A stretch of DNA of 43,557 nucleotides from an uncultured Psychrobacter sp. (GCF_947500265.1 NZ_CANMRN010000005.1:223307-266863), one strand, 5' to 3'. Shown: positions 1 to 8,011, counted from the stretch's first letter. Program-made: numbers and translations. Notes: generated by a model not told the origin, from the letters alone.

Positions 1-777
1 GCTGACGAATACTGGGCAGGCGTTGAGTATATTGGCGATCTAGGTAAGGAAGCTGGCTTGCTATCACCAGGCCTAGGTTTTGATCATTTCATAGACTTGA
101 TGATCGAAGAAGACATGAAAGAAGCTGGATTAGAAGGTGGCACAGTGCGCACTATTGAAGGCCCATTGTATGTAGCTGGTGCACCAGAAAGTAAAGGCTT
201 CGCTCGTTTAGACGATGGTACTGATGACGAAGAAGGCACCGTACTATTCATGCAAGGTACGGTTTATGACGAAGATGGGAAGCCTGTGCCAAATGCCAAA
301 GTTGAAGCATGGCATGCCAATAGTTTGGGCAATTATTCATTTTTTGATGAGTCACAGTCTGAATTTAACCTTCGCCGTACGATCATCACTGATGAAAATG
401 GCCATTATGGTTTCCGCAGTATCGTTCCTCTTGGCTACTCCGTACCACCTGAAGGCATGACCCAAAAAGTATTGGGTGCCTTAGGTCGCCATGGTCATCG
501 ACCTGCTCACGTGCATTTCTTTGTAAGTGCTGATGGCCTGCGTAAATTGACCACCCAGATAAACATCGATGGTGATGAATACCTGTGGGATGACTTTGCA
601 TTTGCTAGCCGTGAAGGCTTAGTACCAGAAGTTACTATGGTTGAAGATGCCGACCAGCTTAGCGAGAAAGGGCTTGATAAACCTTACGCTTCTATTAACT
701 TTGACTTCCATTTATTGAAAAACACCCAAGCGGATGTACATGGTAGCGAAGTGGAACGTCGCCGCGTACAAGGCTAA
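1..777 (+). CDS. catA: Catechol 1,2-dioxygenase, 5'-truncated by the window edge
   Basis: This is an intradiol ring-cleavage dioxygenase that converts catechol to cis,cis-muconate in the cytoplasm, the entry step of the catechol branch of the beta-ketoadipate pathway. The reading frame is open from base 1, so the start codon and the N-terminal helical dimerisation part lie outside the window. The non-haem Fe(III) ligands are visible: Tyr at 334-336 (NYSFF), Tyr at 436-438 (PLGYS), and the two His of HRPAHVH at 508-510 and 514-516. The phrase RTIITDENGHYGFR before the second Tyr is typical of the family. Downstream genes process the later intermediates, which supports catechol rather than hydroxyquinol as substrate. 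The muconate cycloisomerase and muconolactone isomerase genes are not in the window and may lie upstream. Confidence 0.93.
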   Translation, partial: ADEYWAGVEYIGDLGKEAGLLSPGLGFDHFIDLMIEEDMKEAGLEGGTVRTIEGPLYVAGAPESKGFARLDDGTDDEEGTVLFMQGTVYDEDGKPVPNAKVEAWHANSLGNYSFFDESQSEFNLRRTIITDENGHYGFRSIVPLGYSVPPEGMTQKVLGALGRHGHRPAHVHFFVSADGLRKLTTQINIDGDEYLWDDFAFASREGLVPEVTMVEDADQLSEKGLDKPYASINFDFHLLKNTQADVHGSEVERRRVQG

Positions 778-1008
778 TCCATATTTATCATAAATATGAG
801 AAGAACAGAACATTCAAAACCTAAAAGTTATTTAATACCACTCAATACTGTTATTAATCTACGCTTAACACTGCATTAAAGGTGGTGTTAGGCCTAAGTA
901 TTAAATATAAGCATTAAACATACCCTAACGCTACTAACAAGTCTGGGTAGCACGCATGCACAGTGTGAAAAAACACTTATCAAATAACTTATGAGAAAGG
1001 GAAGTTTC

Positions 1009-1839
1009 ATGAAAAAAGTTTTGAATAAATCTGCCTTAATCCTAGCTGCTTTAAGCCTACCGTTTGCTGTTCACGCATCTGACTCTCAATATGTGCCAGG
1101 CCTTGAAGGGATCAAAGCTAGCGTTGCACCACCACCTGGTGTGTACTATAGAGGTTATATAGCAAATTATAGCGCCGACAAAAATGAAGCTTTACCTGAT
1201 GATAGTAAGGTAAGTGCAACCGCATTGGTCAACAGAGCGATATGGGTTACCCCTCAAAAGTTTTTGGGTGGTGACGTAATCCTAGATGCGATTGTACCTT
1301 TGGTAAATACGGATATTGACGTTGGTGGTCAAAATATTGGCGAAAGAACAGGGCTTGCAAGTTCGTATGCTAGTGGGCTACTTGCTTGGCATGGCGATAG
1401 ATGGGACACAATCGCTGGTGTAGGTTACTACTTTAACGAAACTGGCGATTACGATGAAAATCGAGCTGCAAGTGCTGGTAGAGGCTATGATTCTCTTTCA
1501 TTCACCCTCGGTGGCAACGTTAAACTGAACAAAGCTGGTGATATAGATCTGAGTGCCTTAGGTACTTATGAAGTCCCTAAAGCAGACGGTCTTGATGAAG
1601 AGCTTATGGTTGAGTGGGGTTTAAGTAAAAGCTACGGTCTTCTTGATGTTGGACTGGTTGGCTATAACACGTTTGAGACTGGCGATGGTGATGAGAAAAG
1701 AAATGCACTGGGCTTATCTATGGCCTATTTTTCACCCCCTCTTTTACTAGGTGGCGATGTTGCCATTTATAAAGAGTACTCAAATGAAAACACCTTTGAG
1801 GGCAACCTTATTAGAGCATCATTGACCAAAGCATTTTAA
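1009..1839 (+). CDS. Outer-membrane channel of the phenol MetA / SphA-like transporter family
   Basis: The product is probably a 276-residue outer-membrane beta-barrel that lets aromatic compounds into the periplasm. I start at 1009, not at the in-frame ATG at 991, because a purine-rich ribosome site (GAGAAAGGGAAG) lies just ahead of 1009 and the protein then opens with a clean Sec signal peptide (MKKVLNK, hydrophobic stretch, cleavage near AVHA-SDS). The mature part has alternating polar and aromatic residues, Gly/Asp turns and a terminal Phe (TKAF), all typical of barrels. The N-terminal PPPGVYYRGYIANY resembles the family called 'MetA-pathway of phenol degradation' (PF13557). It sits between catA and the catIJFD genes, which suits an aromatic uptake role. 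Substrate specificity cannot be read from sequence. Confidence 0.75.
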   Translation: MKKVLNKSALILAALSLPFAVHASDSQYVPGLEGIKASVAPPPGVYYRGYIANYSADKNEALPDDSKVSATALVNRAIWVTPQKFLGGDVILDAIVPLVNTDIDVGGQNIGERTGLASSYASGLLAWHGDRWDTIAGVGYYFNETGDYDENRAASAGRGYDSLSFTLGGNVKLNKAGDIDLSALGTYEVPKADGLDEELMVEWGLSKSYGLLDVGLVGYNTFETGDGDEKRNALGLSMAYFSPPLLLGGDVAIYKEYSNENTFEGNLIRASLTKAF

Positions 1840-1842
1840 AAA

Positions 1843-1895
1843 CAGCAGTATTAGTGCCACTATAAAACGCAGACATGTCTGATAGTGCCCTGCTG
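1843..1895. terminator. Nested inverted repeats 3' of the channel gene, possible terminator or processing structure
   Basis: Three nested complementary arms lie directly after the stop codon at 1839: CAGCAG/CTGCTG outside, CACTAT/ATAGTG in the middle and CAGAC/GTCTG inside with a 2-base loop. They could fold as one long interrupted hairpin. No T-run follows on the plus strand, so intrinsic termination is unproven; mRNA 3'-end stabilisation is an equal possibility. Confidence 0.35.
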
Positions 1896-1986
1896 GAATA
1901 AGTTATTCTAAGCCTCTGGTTTGAATGAGACAAAATGAAAGCCTCATTCAGCAATGCGATAAACTTATACCAGCAGCACTGTGCTT

Positions 1987-2042
1987 TTAAACCGTATCAT
2001 TTAACCGAGCTCACTTAACCGAGCATAGTTAACTGAGTACAA
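1987..2042. promoter_or_regulatory. 14-bp tandem iterons upstream of catI, candidate operator
   Basis: Three tandem 14-bp units start TTAACCGAGCTCAC, TTAACCGAGCATAG and TTAACTGAGTACAA (2001, 2015, 2029). A weaker unit, TTAAACCGTATCAT, lies immediately before them. They end about 110 bp ahead of the catI start in a 312-bp gap that otherwise shows no gene. Spacing of 14 bp does not place the units on one helix face. Related pathway operons in Acinetobacter are controlled by IclR- and LysR-type regulators that use repeated motifs, so an operator is plausible, but no binding protein is encoded nearby. Confidence 0.45.
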
Positions 2043-2151
2043 TTTTTAATTGAAACATACTTAGTGCAATTCTGCATGACCAATAATTCTATATCGTCAA
2101 AAACAATACTTAAAATATGTTTATCGCTTTTTTATAGAATAGGACGTAAAT

Positions 2152-2844
2152 ATGATTAATAAAGCCGAAAACAATATGACTGAGGCACTCAGCCAAATAA
2201 AAGATGGTGCTACCATTATGATTGGTGGCTTCGGAACGGCTGGACAACCTGCTGAGCTAATTGATGGACTTATTGATCTTGGCGTCAAAGACTTAGTTAT
2301 TATCAATAATAATGCAGGTAATGGTGATTATGGCTTAGCCAAGCTGCTCAAGACTGGTGCCGTTCGCAAAATTATTTGTTCATTTCCGCGCCAGTCTGAC
2401 TCTTGGGTATTTGATGAGCTGTATCATAGTGGCAAGATTGAGCTCGAGCTAGTACCACAAGGTAATTTAGCATGCCGAATTCAAGCAGCGGGTACAGGCT
2501 TAGGAGCAGTTTATACCCCAACGGGCTTTGGTACAGCGCTCGCCGAAGGTAAAGAAACTCGTCATATTGATGGCAAGGACTATGTGCTCGAATACCCAAT
2601 CAAAGCCGATTTTGCTTTGATTAAAGCATTTAAAGGCGACCGTTGGGGTAATCTCGTCTATCGAAAATCGGCACGTAATTTTGGTCCTATCATGGCGATG
2701 GCTGCTGATGTAACCATCGCTCAAGTGTCAGAGGTAGTGGAATTGGGCGTGCTGGACCCTGAACATATTATTACGCCTGGCATCTTTGTTCAGAACGTGG
2801 TGCAAGTTCAAACAGCAAATGCGACCGATACAGCCAATACCTAG
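2152..2844 (+). CDS. catI: 3-oxoadipate CoA-transferase subunit A
   Basis: This is the alpha subunit of the succinyl-CoA:3-oxoadipate CoA-transferase, which activates beta-ketoadipate to its CoA ester in the cytoplasm. The 230-residue protein has the glycine-rich GGFGTAGQP loop near residues 25-33 and the SCOT-alpha phrase NNNAGNGDYGLAKLL. It ends with FVQNVVQVQ, typical of the subunit's C-terminus, plus a short polar Ala/Thr tail. The start has a TAGGACG ribosome site; an internal ATG at 2176 is a weaker alternative. The beta subunit follows after 46 bp, and thiolase and enol-lactonase genes come next, which fixes the pathway. The name catI rather than pcaI rests on the adjacent catA; the two are isofunctional. 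Confidence 0.88.
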   Translation: MINKAENNMTEALSQIKDGATIMIGGFGTAGQPAELIDGLIDLGVKDLVIINNNAGNGDYGLAKLLKTGAVRKIICSFPRQSDSWVFDELYHSGKIELELVPQGNLACRIQAAGTGLGAVYTPTGFGTALAEGKETRHIDGKDYVLEYPIKADFALIKAFKGDRWGNLVYRKSARNFGPIMAMAADVTIAQVSEVVELGVLDPEHIITPGIFVQNVVQVQTANATDTANT

Positions 2845-2890
2845 TTACTGGTAATGATGTAGATACTGATACTTTACAAGGAGCGACATT

Positions 2891-3547
2891 ATGAGCCATA
2901 CCCCATTAACACGTGACCAAATCGCTGAACGTGCGGCTCAAGATATTCCAGATGGTGCCTATGTCAATTTAGGTATTGGTCTGCCAACAAAAATTGCAAA
3001 ATTCCTACCTGATGATAAAGATGTTTTTTTACATTCAGAAAACGGTCTATTGGCCTTTGGTCCATCGCCTGTTAAAGGGCAAGAAGACCCTGAACTGATT
3101 AATGCTGGTAAAGAGTATGTGACCATGCTTGCTGGTGGCAGCTTTTTTCATCATGGAGACTCTTTTGCCATGATGCGTGGTGGTCACATAGATATTTGTG
3201 CATTGGGTGCTTTTCAAGTAGCCGAAAACGGTGACTTGGCCAATTGGAGCACTGGTGCTGAAGATGCCATACCTGCAGTTGGTGGCGCTATGGACTTAGC
3301 CGTTGGTGCTAAAAAAGTCTTTGTGATGACCAATCATACAACCAAAACTGGTGACCCTAAAATCGTCAGTGAACTGACCTACCCCGTAACTGGTAAAAAT
3401 TGCGTTGATCGTATTTATACTGACTTGTGTGTGATTGATGTCACTGATAAAGGCATGGCTGTCACCGAAATGGTTGATCACTTGAGTTTCGCTGATTTAC
3501 AGGCTTTGACAGGTGCTCAACTGATAGATGCCACTACCCTACTATAA
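2891..3547 (+). CDS. catJ: 3-oxoadipate CoA-transferase subunit B
   Basis: This is the beta subunit of the 3-oxoadipate CoA-transferase. At 218 residues it has the usual length. The motif HSENGLLAFG contains the catalytic glutamate (Glu50), which forms the enzyme-CoA thioester intermediate in this family. Other family signatures are NLGIGLPTKIA (about 26-36), FFHHGDSFAMMRGGHID and MVDHLSFADLQALTG at the C-terminus. An ACAAGGAG ribosome site precedes the ATG by 6-7 bases. It pairs with the upstream alpha subunit and is followed 28 bp later by the thiolase, consistent with one transcript. Confidence 0.9.
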   Translation: MSHTPLTRDQIAERAAQDIPDGAYVNLGIGLPTKIAKFLPDDKDVFLHSENGLLAFGPSPVKGQEDPELINAGKEYVTMLAGGSFFHHGDSFAMMRGGHIDICALGAFQVAENGDLANWSTGAEDAIPAVGGAMDLAVGAKKVFVMTNHTTKTGDPKIVSELTYPVTGKNCVDRIYTDLCVIDVTDKGMAVTEMVDHLSFADLQALTGAQLIDATTLL

Positions 3548-3575
3548 TAAGTATAAGTATAAAAAGGATACGATT

Positions 3576-4808
3576 ATGTCTGACTCGACCACTAGTTCAA
3601 ATAACGCCTATATCATTGATGCCATTCGTACACCATTTGGCCGTTATGGCGGTGGACTGGCGGCAGTGCGCGCTGATGACTTGGGCGCTATTCCTATCAA
3701 AGCACTGATGGAACGTAATAGCCAAATTGACTGGCAACAAGTTGATGATGTGGTTTACGGCTGTGCCAACCAAAGCGGTGAAGACAATCGTAACGTTGGC
3801 CGTATGTCATCATTATTGGCTGGCATGCCCTATCAAGTACCTGCCACTACCGTTAACCGTTTATGCGGATCATCGATGGATGCCTTAGCTATCGCCGCGC
3901 GAGCCATTAAAGCCGGTGAAGCACATTTAATTGTGGCAGGCGGTGTCGAGAGCATGAGCCGTGCACCATTTGTCATGGGCAAGTCAGACAGCGCTTTTGG
4001 CCGTGGTCAAAAAATTGAAGATACTACCATGGGCTGGCGTTTCGTTAATCCCAAGTTAGATGCACTATACGGCACTGAATCGATGCCACAGACGGCTGAA
4101 AACGTGGCAGAACAGTTTCATATTAACCGTGCTGATCAAGATGCGTTTGCACTACGTAGTCAACAACGTACCGCCAATGCACAAGCATCTGGATTTTTTG
4201 ACAGCGAAATCATACCAGTCAATATTCCTCAGCGTAAAGGAGATCCAGTCGTTAGTAGTACTGATGAGCATCCACGAGTAGACACCACTATTGAGAAGCT
4301 AACGAAATTACGCCCAATCGTTAGTACAACAGGGACTGTAACCGCCGGTAATGCCTCTGGTATTAATGATGGCGCGGCGGCTTTCTTAGTAGCATCAGAG
4401 CACGCCGTCAAGCAATTCAATCTAAAACCACGTGCCCGTATTGTTGCTTCAACCACAGTAGGCGTTGAGCCTCGTATTATGGGCTTTGCGCCTGCCCCTG
4501 CCATCAAAAAACTACTTAAGCATACAGGTTTATCACTTGATCAAATGGATGTCATTGAGCTAAATGAAGCCTTCTCCTCTCAATCGTTAGCCTGTACACG
4601 AGATTTAGGTTTGCCTGATGATAGCGTGCGCGTCAACCCAAATGGTGGTGCTATTTCACTGGGCCACCCACTTGGTGCCTCGGGTGCAAGGTTGGTTTTA
4701 ACCGCCCTTAATCAGCTAGAACAGACTGGTAAACGCTATGCCATTTGCTCTATGTGTATTGGTGTTGGTCAAGGTATCGCCATGATCATTGAGCGTATTG
4801 AAAGCTAA
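3576..4808 (+). CDS. catF: 3-oxoadipyl-CoA thiolase
   Basis: This thiolase cleaves 3-oxoadipyl-CoA with CoA to succinyl-CoA and acetyl-CoA, the last step of the beta-ketoadipate pathway. I start at 3576 (MSDSTTSS), which follows AAAAAGGA by about 7 bases; the longer frame from 3528 would overlap the end of catJ and add an unlikely tail. The 410-residue protein has all the thiolase landmarks: nucleophile Cys97 in NRLCGSSMDAL, the GGVESMSRAPFVM segment, His364 in SLGHPLGASGAR, and Cys394 in CSMCIGVGQG. PcaF/CatF enzymes and acetyl-CoA acetyltransferases look alike; the neighbours decide for the former. Confidence 0.9.
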   Translation: MSDSTTSSNNAYIIDAIRTPFGRYGGGLAAVRADDLGAIPIKALMERNSQIDWQQVDDVVYGCANQSGEDNRNVGRMSSLLAGMPYQVPATTVNRLCGSSMDALAIAARAIKAGEAHLIVAGGVESMSRAPFVMGKSDSAFGRGQKIEDTTMGWRFVNPKLDALYGTESMPQTAENVAEQFHINRADQDAFALRSQQRTANAQASGFFDSEIIPVNIPQRKGDPVVSSTDEHPRVDTTIEKLTKLRPIVSTTGTVTAGNASGINDGAAAFLVASEHAVKQFNLKPRARIVASTTVGVEPRIMGFAPAPAIKKLLKHTGLSLDQMDVIELNEAFSSQSLACTRDLGLPDDSVRVNPNGGAISLGHPLGASGARLVLTALNQLEQTGKRYAICSMCIGVGQGIAMIIERIES

Positions 4809-4892
4809 CTAATAGTTCAAGATAAACGTATTTTTCACTAGGTGAAAAACAATCCCCTCCTCACATGCTCTTCAAAAGTAAGGACCTTTATC

Positions 4893-5672
4893 ATGCCTGT
4901 ATTAGAAAATAAAGACATCACTCTGAATTATGCCACTTTTGGCGATAGCAACGACCCTGCCCTAATATTTTCCAATTCTCTAGGCACTAGCTATCATATG
5001 TGGCAACCACAAATCGATATCTTACAAGCCGATTACTTTATCATTTGCTACGATACTCGTGGTCATGGGAAGTCATCAGCACCTAATGGCCCTTATAGTT
5101 TGGCTCAGCTTGGGCAAGATGTGATCGATCTGTTAAATCACCTACATGTTGATAAAGCATTTTTTTGTGGCATTTCAATGGGTGGTATGACTGGTCAGTG
5201 GCTAGCCATTAATCACCCAGATCGCTTTGAGCACTTGCTATTGTGTAATACCGCAGCCAAAATTGGCTCAGAAGCACCATGGCTTGAGCGTGCGGCATTA
5301 GTACGTGAGAACGGGCTGGACGATATCGCCAAAACAGCAGCATCACGTTGGTTTACAGCTGGTTTTATTGAACAGTATCCTGATGTGGTTAGAGCACTAT
5401 CCAAGGCTCTTGCGGCTGGTAGTGCAGAAGGCTATGCCAGCTGCTGCGAAGCGTTGTCTACTGCCGATACTCGCGAGCATCTAAAAGATATTCGCGTACC
5501 AGTTACAGTGTTGGCAGGCTCTCAAGACCCTGTTACTACCGTTGCTGATGGTCAGTATATGGTTGATAATATTCCAAACTCAACGCTTGCCACGATTGAT
5601 GCGTCACATATATCAAATATCGAACAGCCAGACGTATTTACTCAGCTGATACGCCATTACCTAAATACTTAA
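4893..5672 (+). CDS. catD: 3-oxoadipate enol-lactonase
   Basis: This alpha/beta hydrolase opens beta-ketoadipate enol-lactone to beta-ketoadipate. I choose the ATG at 4893 (MPVLENK) because AAGTAAGGA lies about 9 bases upstream; the GTG at 4842 would add 17 unlikely residues. The 259-residue protein has the full triad: Ser95 in GISMGGM, Asp212 in GSQDPVT and His239 in DASHISNIEQP. The oxyanion region SNSLGTSYHMW and the strand/loop YDTRGHGKSS are typical of PcaD. It is the last gene of the run catI-catJ-catF-catD. In Acinetobacter catD likewise follows catF. No clear intrinsic terminator follows. Confidence 0.9.
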   Translation: MPVLENKDITLNYATFGDSNDPALIFSNSLGTSYHMWQPQIDILQADYFIICYDTRGHGKSSAPNGPYSLAQLGQDVIDLLNHLHVDKAFFCGISMGGMTGQWLAINHPDRFEHLLLCNTAAKIGSEAPWLERAALVRENGLDDIAKTAASRWFTAGFIEQYPDVVRALSKALAAGSAEGYASCCEALSTADTREHLKDIRVPVTVLAGSQDPVTTVADGQYMVDNIPNSTLATIDASHISNIEQPDVFTQLIRHYLNT

Positions 5673-5740
5673 ATAAGTATTATTATTTTAGCTAAGTGAT
5701 AGCGGAGCTTGCTGGTACACAATGAAGCATATTGCAGGCG

Positions 5741-5957
5741 CATCCAGACGCATTAAGTGATCTTAATCTTCGTGCGGGTTCTATGGGGCCAAAAGTTGCA
5801 TTGGGCTTGCTAGTTTGCGCGTGCAACTGGAAACACCGCTATTATCGGGTCATTGACTAATATTCGTCAGACACTTGAAGGAGGTGTTGGTACACGTGTT
5901 TCAATGGAGTACAAAGGCCTCACATATGCCGCTGCATCTCCAAAGAACGCAAAGTAA
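5741..5957 (+). pseudogene. Degenerate 3' end of a carbamate-kinase-like gene
   Basis: No intact gene covers this stretch, but two overlapping frames read as the end of a carbamate kinase. From 5741 one frame gives DALSDLNLRAGSMGPKV, matching the GSMGPKV substrate-loop phrase of ArcC-type kinases. After a one-base shift near 5820 the next frame gives ATGNTAIIGSL, then TLEGGVGTRVS, and ends at TAA 5957. The family's C-terminus normally reads through these two phrases in one frame. The rest of the gene is missing, and an IS5 element lies 167 bp downstream. This is a recombination scar, not a functional gene. The assignment rests on motif recall alone. Confidence 0.5.
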
Positions 5958-6124
5958 TTCCTCAATGTCATCCGTAGTTTTAAGATATAAAATATTTTTT
6001 GAGTTGTTCCTAAAATAATCGGCTTAGCAGTTTGCTATAAGTGGCTCTATTATATCGGTCTGTTATTAAGTCTGAGTGATGAACCCTGCCCTCAAATCCA
6101 TATAATTAAACTTGAGATACTTTA

Positions 6125-6982
6125 GGGCGTGTTGAACATTCAAAGCTTCAACCAAAAATAGGCACAAGCGAGAGCCACCGTATTCTCATAACTTTGCTTG
6201 AGCTTATCAAATCTAGTTGCAACCGCCCTATAGTTTTTTAACTTAGCAAAAGCATTTTCTACTAAGTGTCGAGCCTTGTACAAGTGCCAGTCCATATGGT
6301 TATTGGTGGACTTAGTATTCTGTTTTCGAGGAATATTATTAAAGCAACCTGCTTGTTCAATATGGTCTCGCAGCGGATCAGAATCATAGCCCTTATCGGC
6401 ACATAGCATATCTGTACCACTTAAATTAATCTTATCAACTAAGTCTGGAGCCACTTTTACATCGTGAGTCGTACCATCTGATAAGATAAAAGTAATAGGG
6501 TTGCCGTGAGCATCAACCGCCAAATGAATCTTGGTGGCGCGTCCTGCCACACTCTTACTAATGGCTTGTTCCACCTCATTGCCACCATTACTGTGCTGAT
6601 GTGCTTTAATGTGTGTGCCATCGATAAACACCCATTCACAGTCTGAGTCTTTCATTAATAAAGCGAACAGCGCAATCAGTTTATTGCTACGAAACCAGCG
6701 CTGATAAGCCTTGTAGACGGTATTAGGCTTACCAAAGTAAGATGGCAGATCACGCCAAGGACAGCCAACACGCATACGATATAATACGCCTTCGACTGTT
6801 TGTCTAAGATTCCCTTTGTCATAGATATTAAGTTCTAGTAATATAGGTCTTAGTCTTGTCCAGTGTTGATCTTTGAGCATTGTACGAGGCATAGCAAACG
6901 ATGTCTTTTTTGTGTGAGAACTTAAAGACTAACCGTTTGCTATTTTTTTGCCATCGTTTTATTACCAATGTTCAACACGCCC
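6125..6982 (-). mobile_element. Complete IS5-family insertion sequence, 858 bp
   Basis: The element is bounded by 16-bp inverted repeats: GGGCGTGTTGAACATT at 6125-6140 and its complement at 6967-6982. Both ends are flanked by TA (6123-6124 and 6983-6984), consistent with the short TA target duplication of some IS5 subgroups. It carries one transposase gene on the minus strand. The intact ends and gene suggest recent insertion. It landed at the very end of an eroded IS3-family transposase relic. Confidence 0.88.
6140..6892 (-). CDS. IS5-family DDE transposase
   Basis: The 250-residue protein catalyses cut-and-paste movement of the surrounding IS5 element. The N-terminal part (about 1-85) holds the DUF4096-like DNA-binding segment with GVLYRMRVGCPWRDLP and KAYQRWFRS. 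The catalytic acidic residues are visible in FIDGTHIKAHQ (first Asp), ADKGYDSD (second Asp) and LVENAFAKLKNYR (Glu). The protein appears full length and uninterrupted, so it is probably active. Its stop codon lies within the inner edge of the left inverted repeat, an economical layout common in short IS elements. Confidence 0.92.
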   Translation of the reverse strand: MPRTMLKDQHWTRLRPILLELNIYDKGNLRQTVEGVLYRMRVGCPWRDLPSYFGKPNTVYKAYQRWFRSNKLIALFALLMKDSDCEWVFIDGTHIKAHQHSNGGNEVEQAISKSVAGRATKIHLAVDAHGNPITFILSDGTTHDVKVAPDLVDKINLSGTDMLCADKGYDSDPLRDHIEQAGCFNNIPRKQNTKSTNNHMDWHLYKARHLVENAFAKLKNYRAVATRFDKLKQSYENTVALACAYFWLKL

Positions 6983-7094
6983 TAGTCATGCAACCTAAGA
7001 ATAATAACTAAACCACATCTGCCTTGGCGATCTATAGTCTAAACCTTTTTTAATTCTCGTTTTACTGTGAGCACAGCTCTTGCCTTGCGTCGTT

Positions 7095-7111
7095 GCAAAG
7101 CAGTGCTTTGC
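7095..7111. repeat. Short palindromic repeat inside the IS3 relic, copy 1
   Basis: GCAAAGCAGTGCTTTGC is palindromic apart from its central base and lies in frame within the IS3 relic, where it encodes KHCFA in the transposase sense. The same core, AGCACTG(C/T)T, recurs at 7215-7231 and 30157-30173, each time inside an IS3 relic. Confidence 0.6.
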
Positions 7112-7214
7112 TAATCGCTTCTCATTATAATCAAGCTCAACATACTTAATAATATCGTTGATGGCTCCAGTTCTTATTTCAAAGTCTTGATGATACATAA
7201 GCTCATTCTTCCTT

Positions 7215-7231
7215 GCGGAGCAGTGCTCCTC
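7215..7231. repeat. Short palindromic repeat inside the IS3 relic, copy 2
   Basis: GCGGAGCAGTGCTCCTC contains the perfect arms GGAGCA/TGCTCC around a central base. In the transposase frame it adds EEHCSAR between SFSG and KNEL, where IS3 transposases normally run from SFF to LKNEL with only two or three residues. It looks like an insertion that kept the frame. Confidence 0.55.
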
Positions 7232-7335
7232 ACCCGAAAAGCTTTATATGTGTGCGTTATCAAAGCAGTTGCCTTTGCCACTAACTGAGCCGTCAAAGTG
7301 ATGCTGCTTGATGATGTGATACGCTTAGCTACAAT

Positions 7336-7640
7336 ACTAGGTATGCTGAAAAAAACATATTGCCCTAACACTATGGCCGCTCTTGAATAAATCAAGTATT
7401 TTTTTGATAGTCATACTTTTATCAAGTGCCGCAGTCTTAGATTTGTGGCGTACAACATTATCAACAATAGAATATTTTCAACAGCATAAAGAGATAAAAT
7501 CTTGAGTGCAGGGTCATCGCTAGCCGCTGATGTTATAGCCTACTAAACACTTATTATCTTTAAAATTATTTAGCTGACTTTCTTAATATCGGGGTTTAAT
7601 TACAAGTATTTTTTATAATTATTAGCTTTATAAAAACAAG
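7336..7640. other. AT-rich gap between the IS3 relic and hipB
   Basis: I find no complete gene here. A short plus-strand frame at about 7391-7504 reads as one hydrophobic segment followed by charged residues (LIVILLSSAAVLDLW), with no plausible start or ribosome site. It is probably a remnant of a membrane protein or chance. Confidence 0.3.
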
Positions 7641-7671
7641 CATTCATATTTGAATGACTAAGTGATAAAAT
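7641..7671 (+). promoter_or_regulatory. Candidate hipBA promoter with overlapping operator
   Basis: The inverted repeat CATTCA-TATT-TGAATG (7641-7656) overlaps a possible -35 box TTCATA (7643-7648). This is followed 17 bp later by a -10-like TAAAAT (7666-7671), about 20 bp before the hipB start. HipB proteins repress their own operon by binding such palindromes, so this is the natural operator candidate. The -35 box is weak. Confidence 0.5.
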
Positions 7672-7690
7672 AGTAGTTTAACACTCTTAT

Positions 7691-8011
7691 ATGATTGATT
7701 ATATTATGAACATAAGATTTGATTTTTATACGCCAAGTGAGATTTCCGAGATTTTAGGTGAACGCTTAAAAGCGCAGCGACTGGCATTAAACTTAACACA
7801 AGTCGCTTTAGCAGATAAGGCTGGTACTGGCATCAGTACTGTTGCTCGTATTGAGTCTGGTCAAGGTGGCACACTAGATAACGTGATTCGACTCGCTATG
7901 GCTCTTGGCATGGTAAATCACTTTGCTGAATTGTTTGATGTAGTACCTACCAATATAGAAGAGGTTATCGCTAAACAAAATACACGCCTGCGTGCCTCAA
8001 ATAAAAGCTGA
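7691..8011 (+). CDS. hipB: HipB-like antitoxin, XRE-family DNA-binding protein
   Basis: The 106-residue protein is the likely antitoxin and autorepressor of the adjacent HipA kinase. Residues about 23-75 form a Cro/C1-type helix-turn-helix (LTQVALADKAGTGISTVARIESGQGG) followed by a LDNVIRLAMALG helix. The C-terminal tail is basic and may contact the toxin or be degraded for activation. The start is uncertain: ATG at 7691 or in-frame ATG at 7706 (MNIRF), neither with a strong ribosome site. The hipA gene starts 18 bp downstream, the usual antitoxin-first order. It lies beside IS remnants, as such modules often do. Confidence 0.85.
   Translation: MIDYIMNIRFDFYTPSEISEILGERLKAQRLALNLTQVALADKAGTGISTVARIESGQGGTLDNVIRLAMALGMVNHFAELFDVVPTNIEEVIAKQNTRLRASNKS

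Larger units (their letters stand above)
6985..7335 (-). pseudogene. Eroded IS3-family transposase (OrfB) 3' part
   Basis: Read on the minus strand, one frame gives GSVSGKGNCFDNAHI-stop-SFSG..., then KNELMYHQDFEIRTGAI, then YVELDYNEKRL and finally LDYRSPRQMWFSYYS with a stop. These match the IS3 OrfB landmarks: the RKGNCYDNA-ESFF segment, LKNEL-YH, the FYN-KR-H phrase and the terminal YRSP--W. The frame is broken by an in-frame stop after NAHI and carries two in-frame palindromic insertions (7095-7111 and 7215-7231). The catalytic core upstream is unrecognisable. The IS5 element abuts its 3' end. A second relic of the same kind lies at 30029-30282 on the opposite strand. Confidence 0.75.

Noticed and set aside
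865..891. Hairpin TAACAC/GTGTTA after catA as a terminator
   Set aside because: The stem is only six base pairs with a long loop and no T-run.
1987..2042. Iterons as part of a replication origin
   Set aside because: No replication initiator gene, DnaA boxes or partition genes are nearby, so a regulatory site is more likely.
7174..7395. 73-codon minus-strand frame upstream of the IS3 relic's end
   Set aside because: It reads out of frame through the IS3 relic; the neighbouring frame gives the GKGNCFDNA transposase motif instead.
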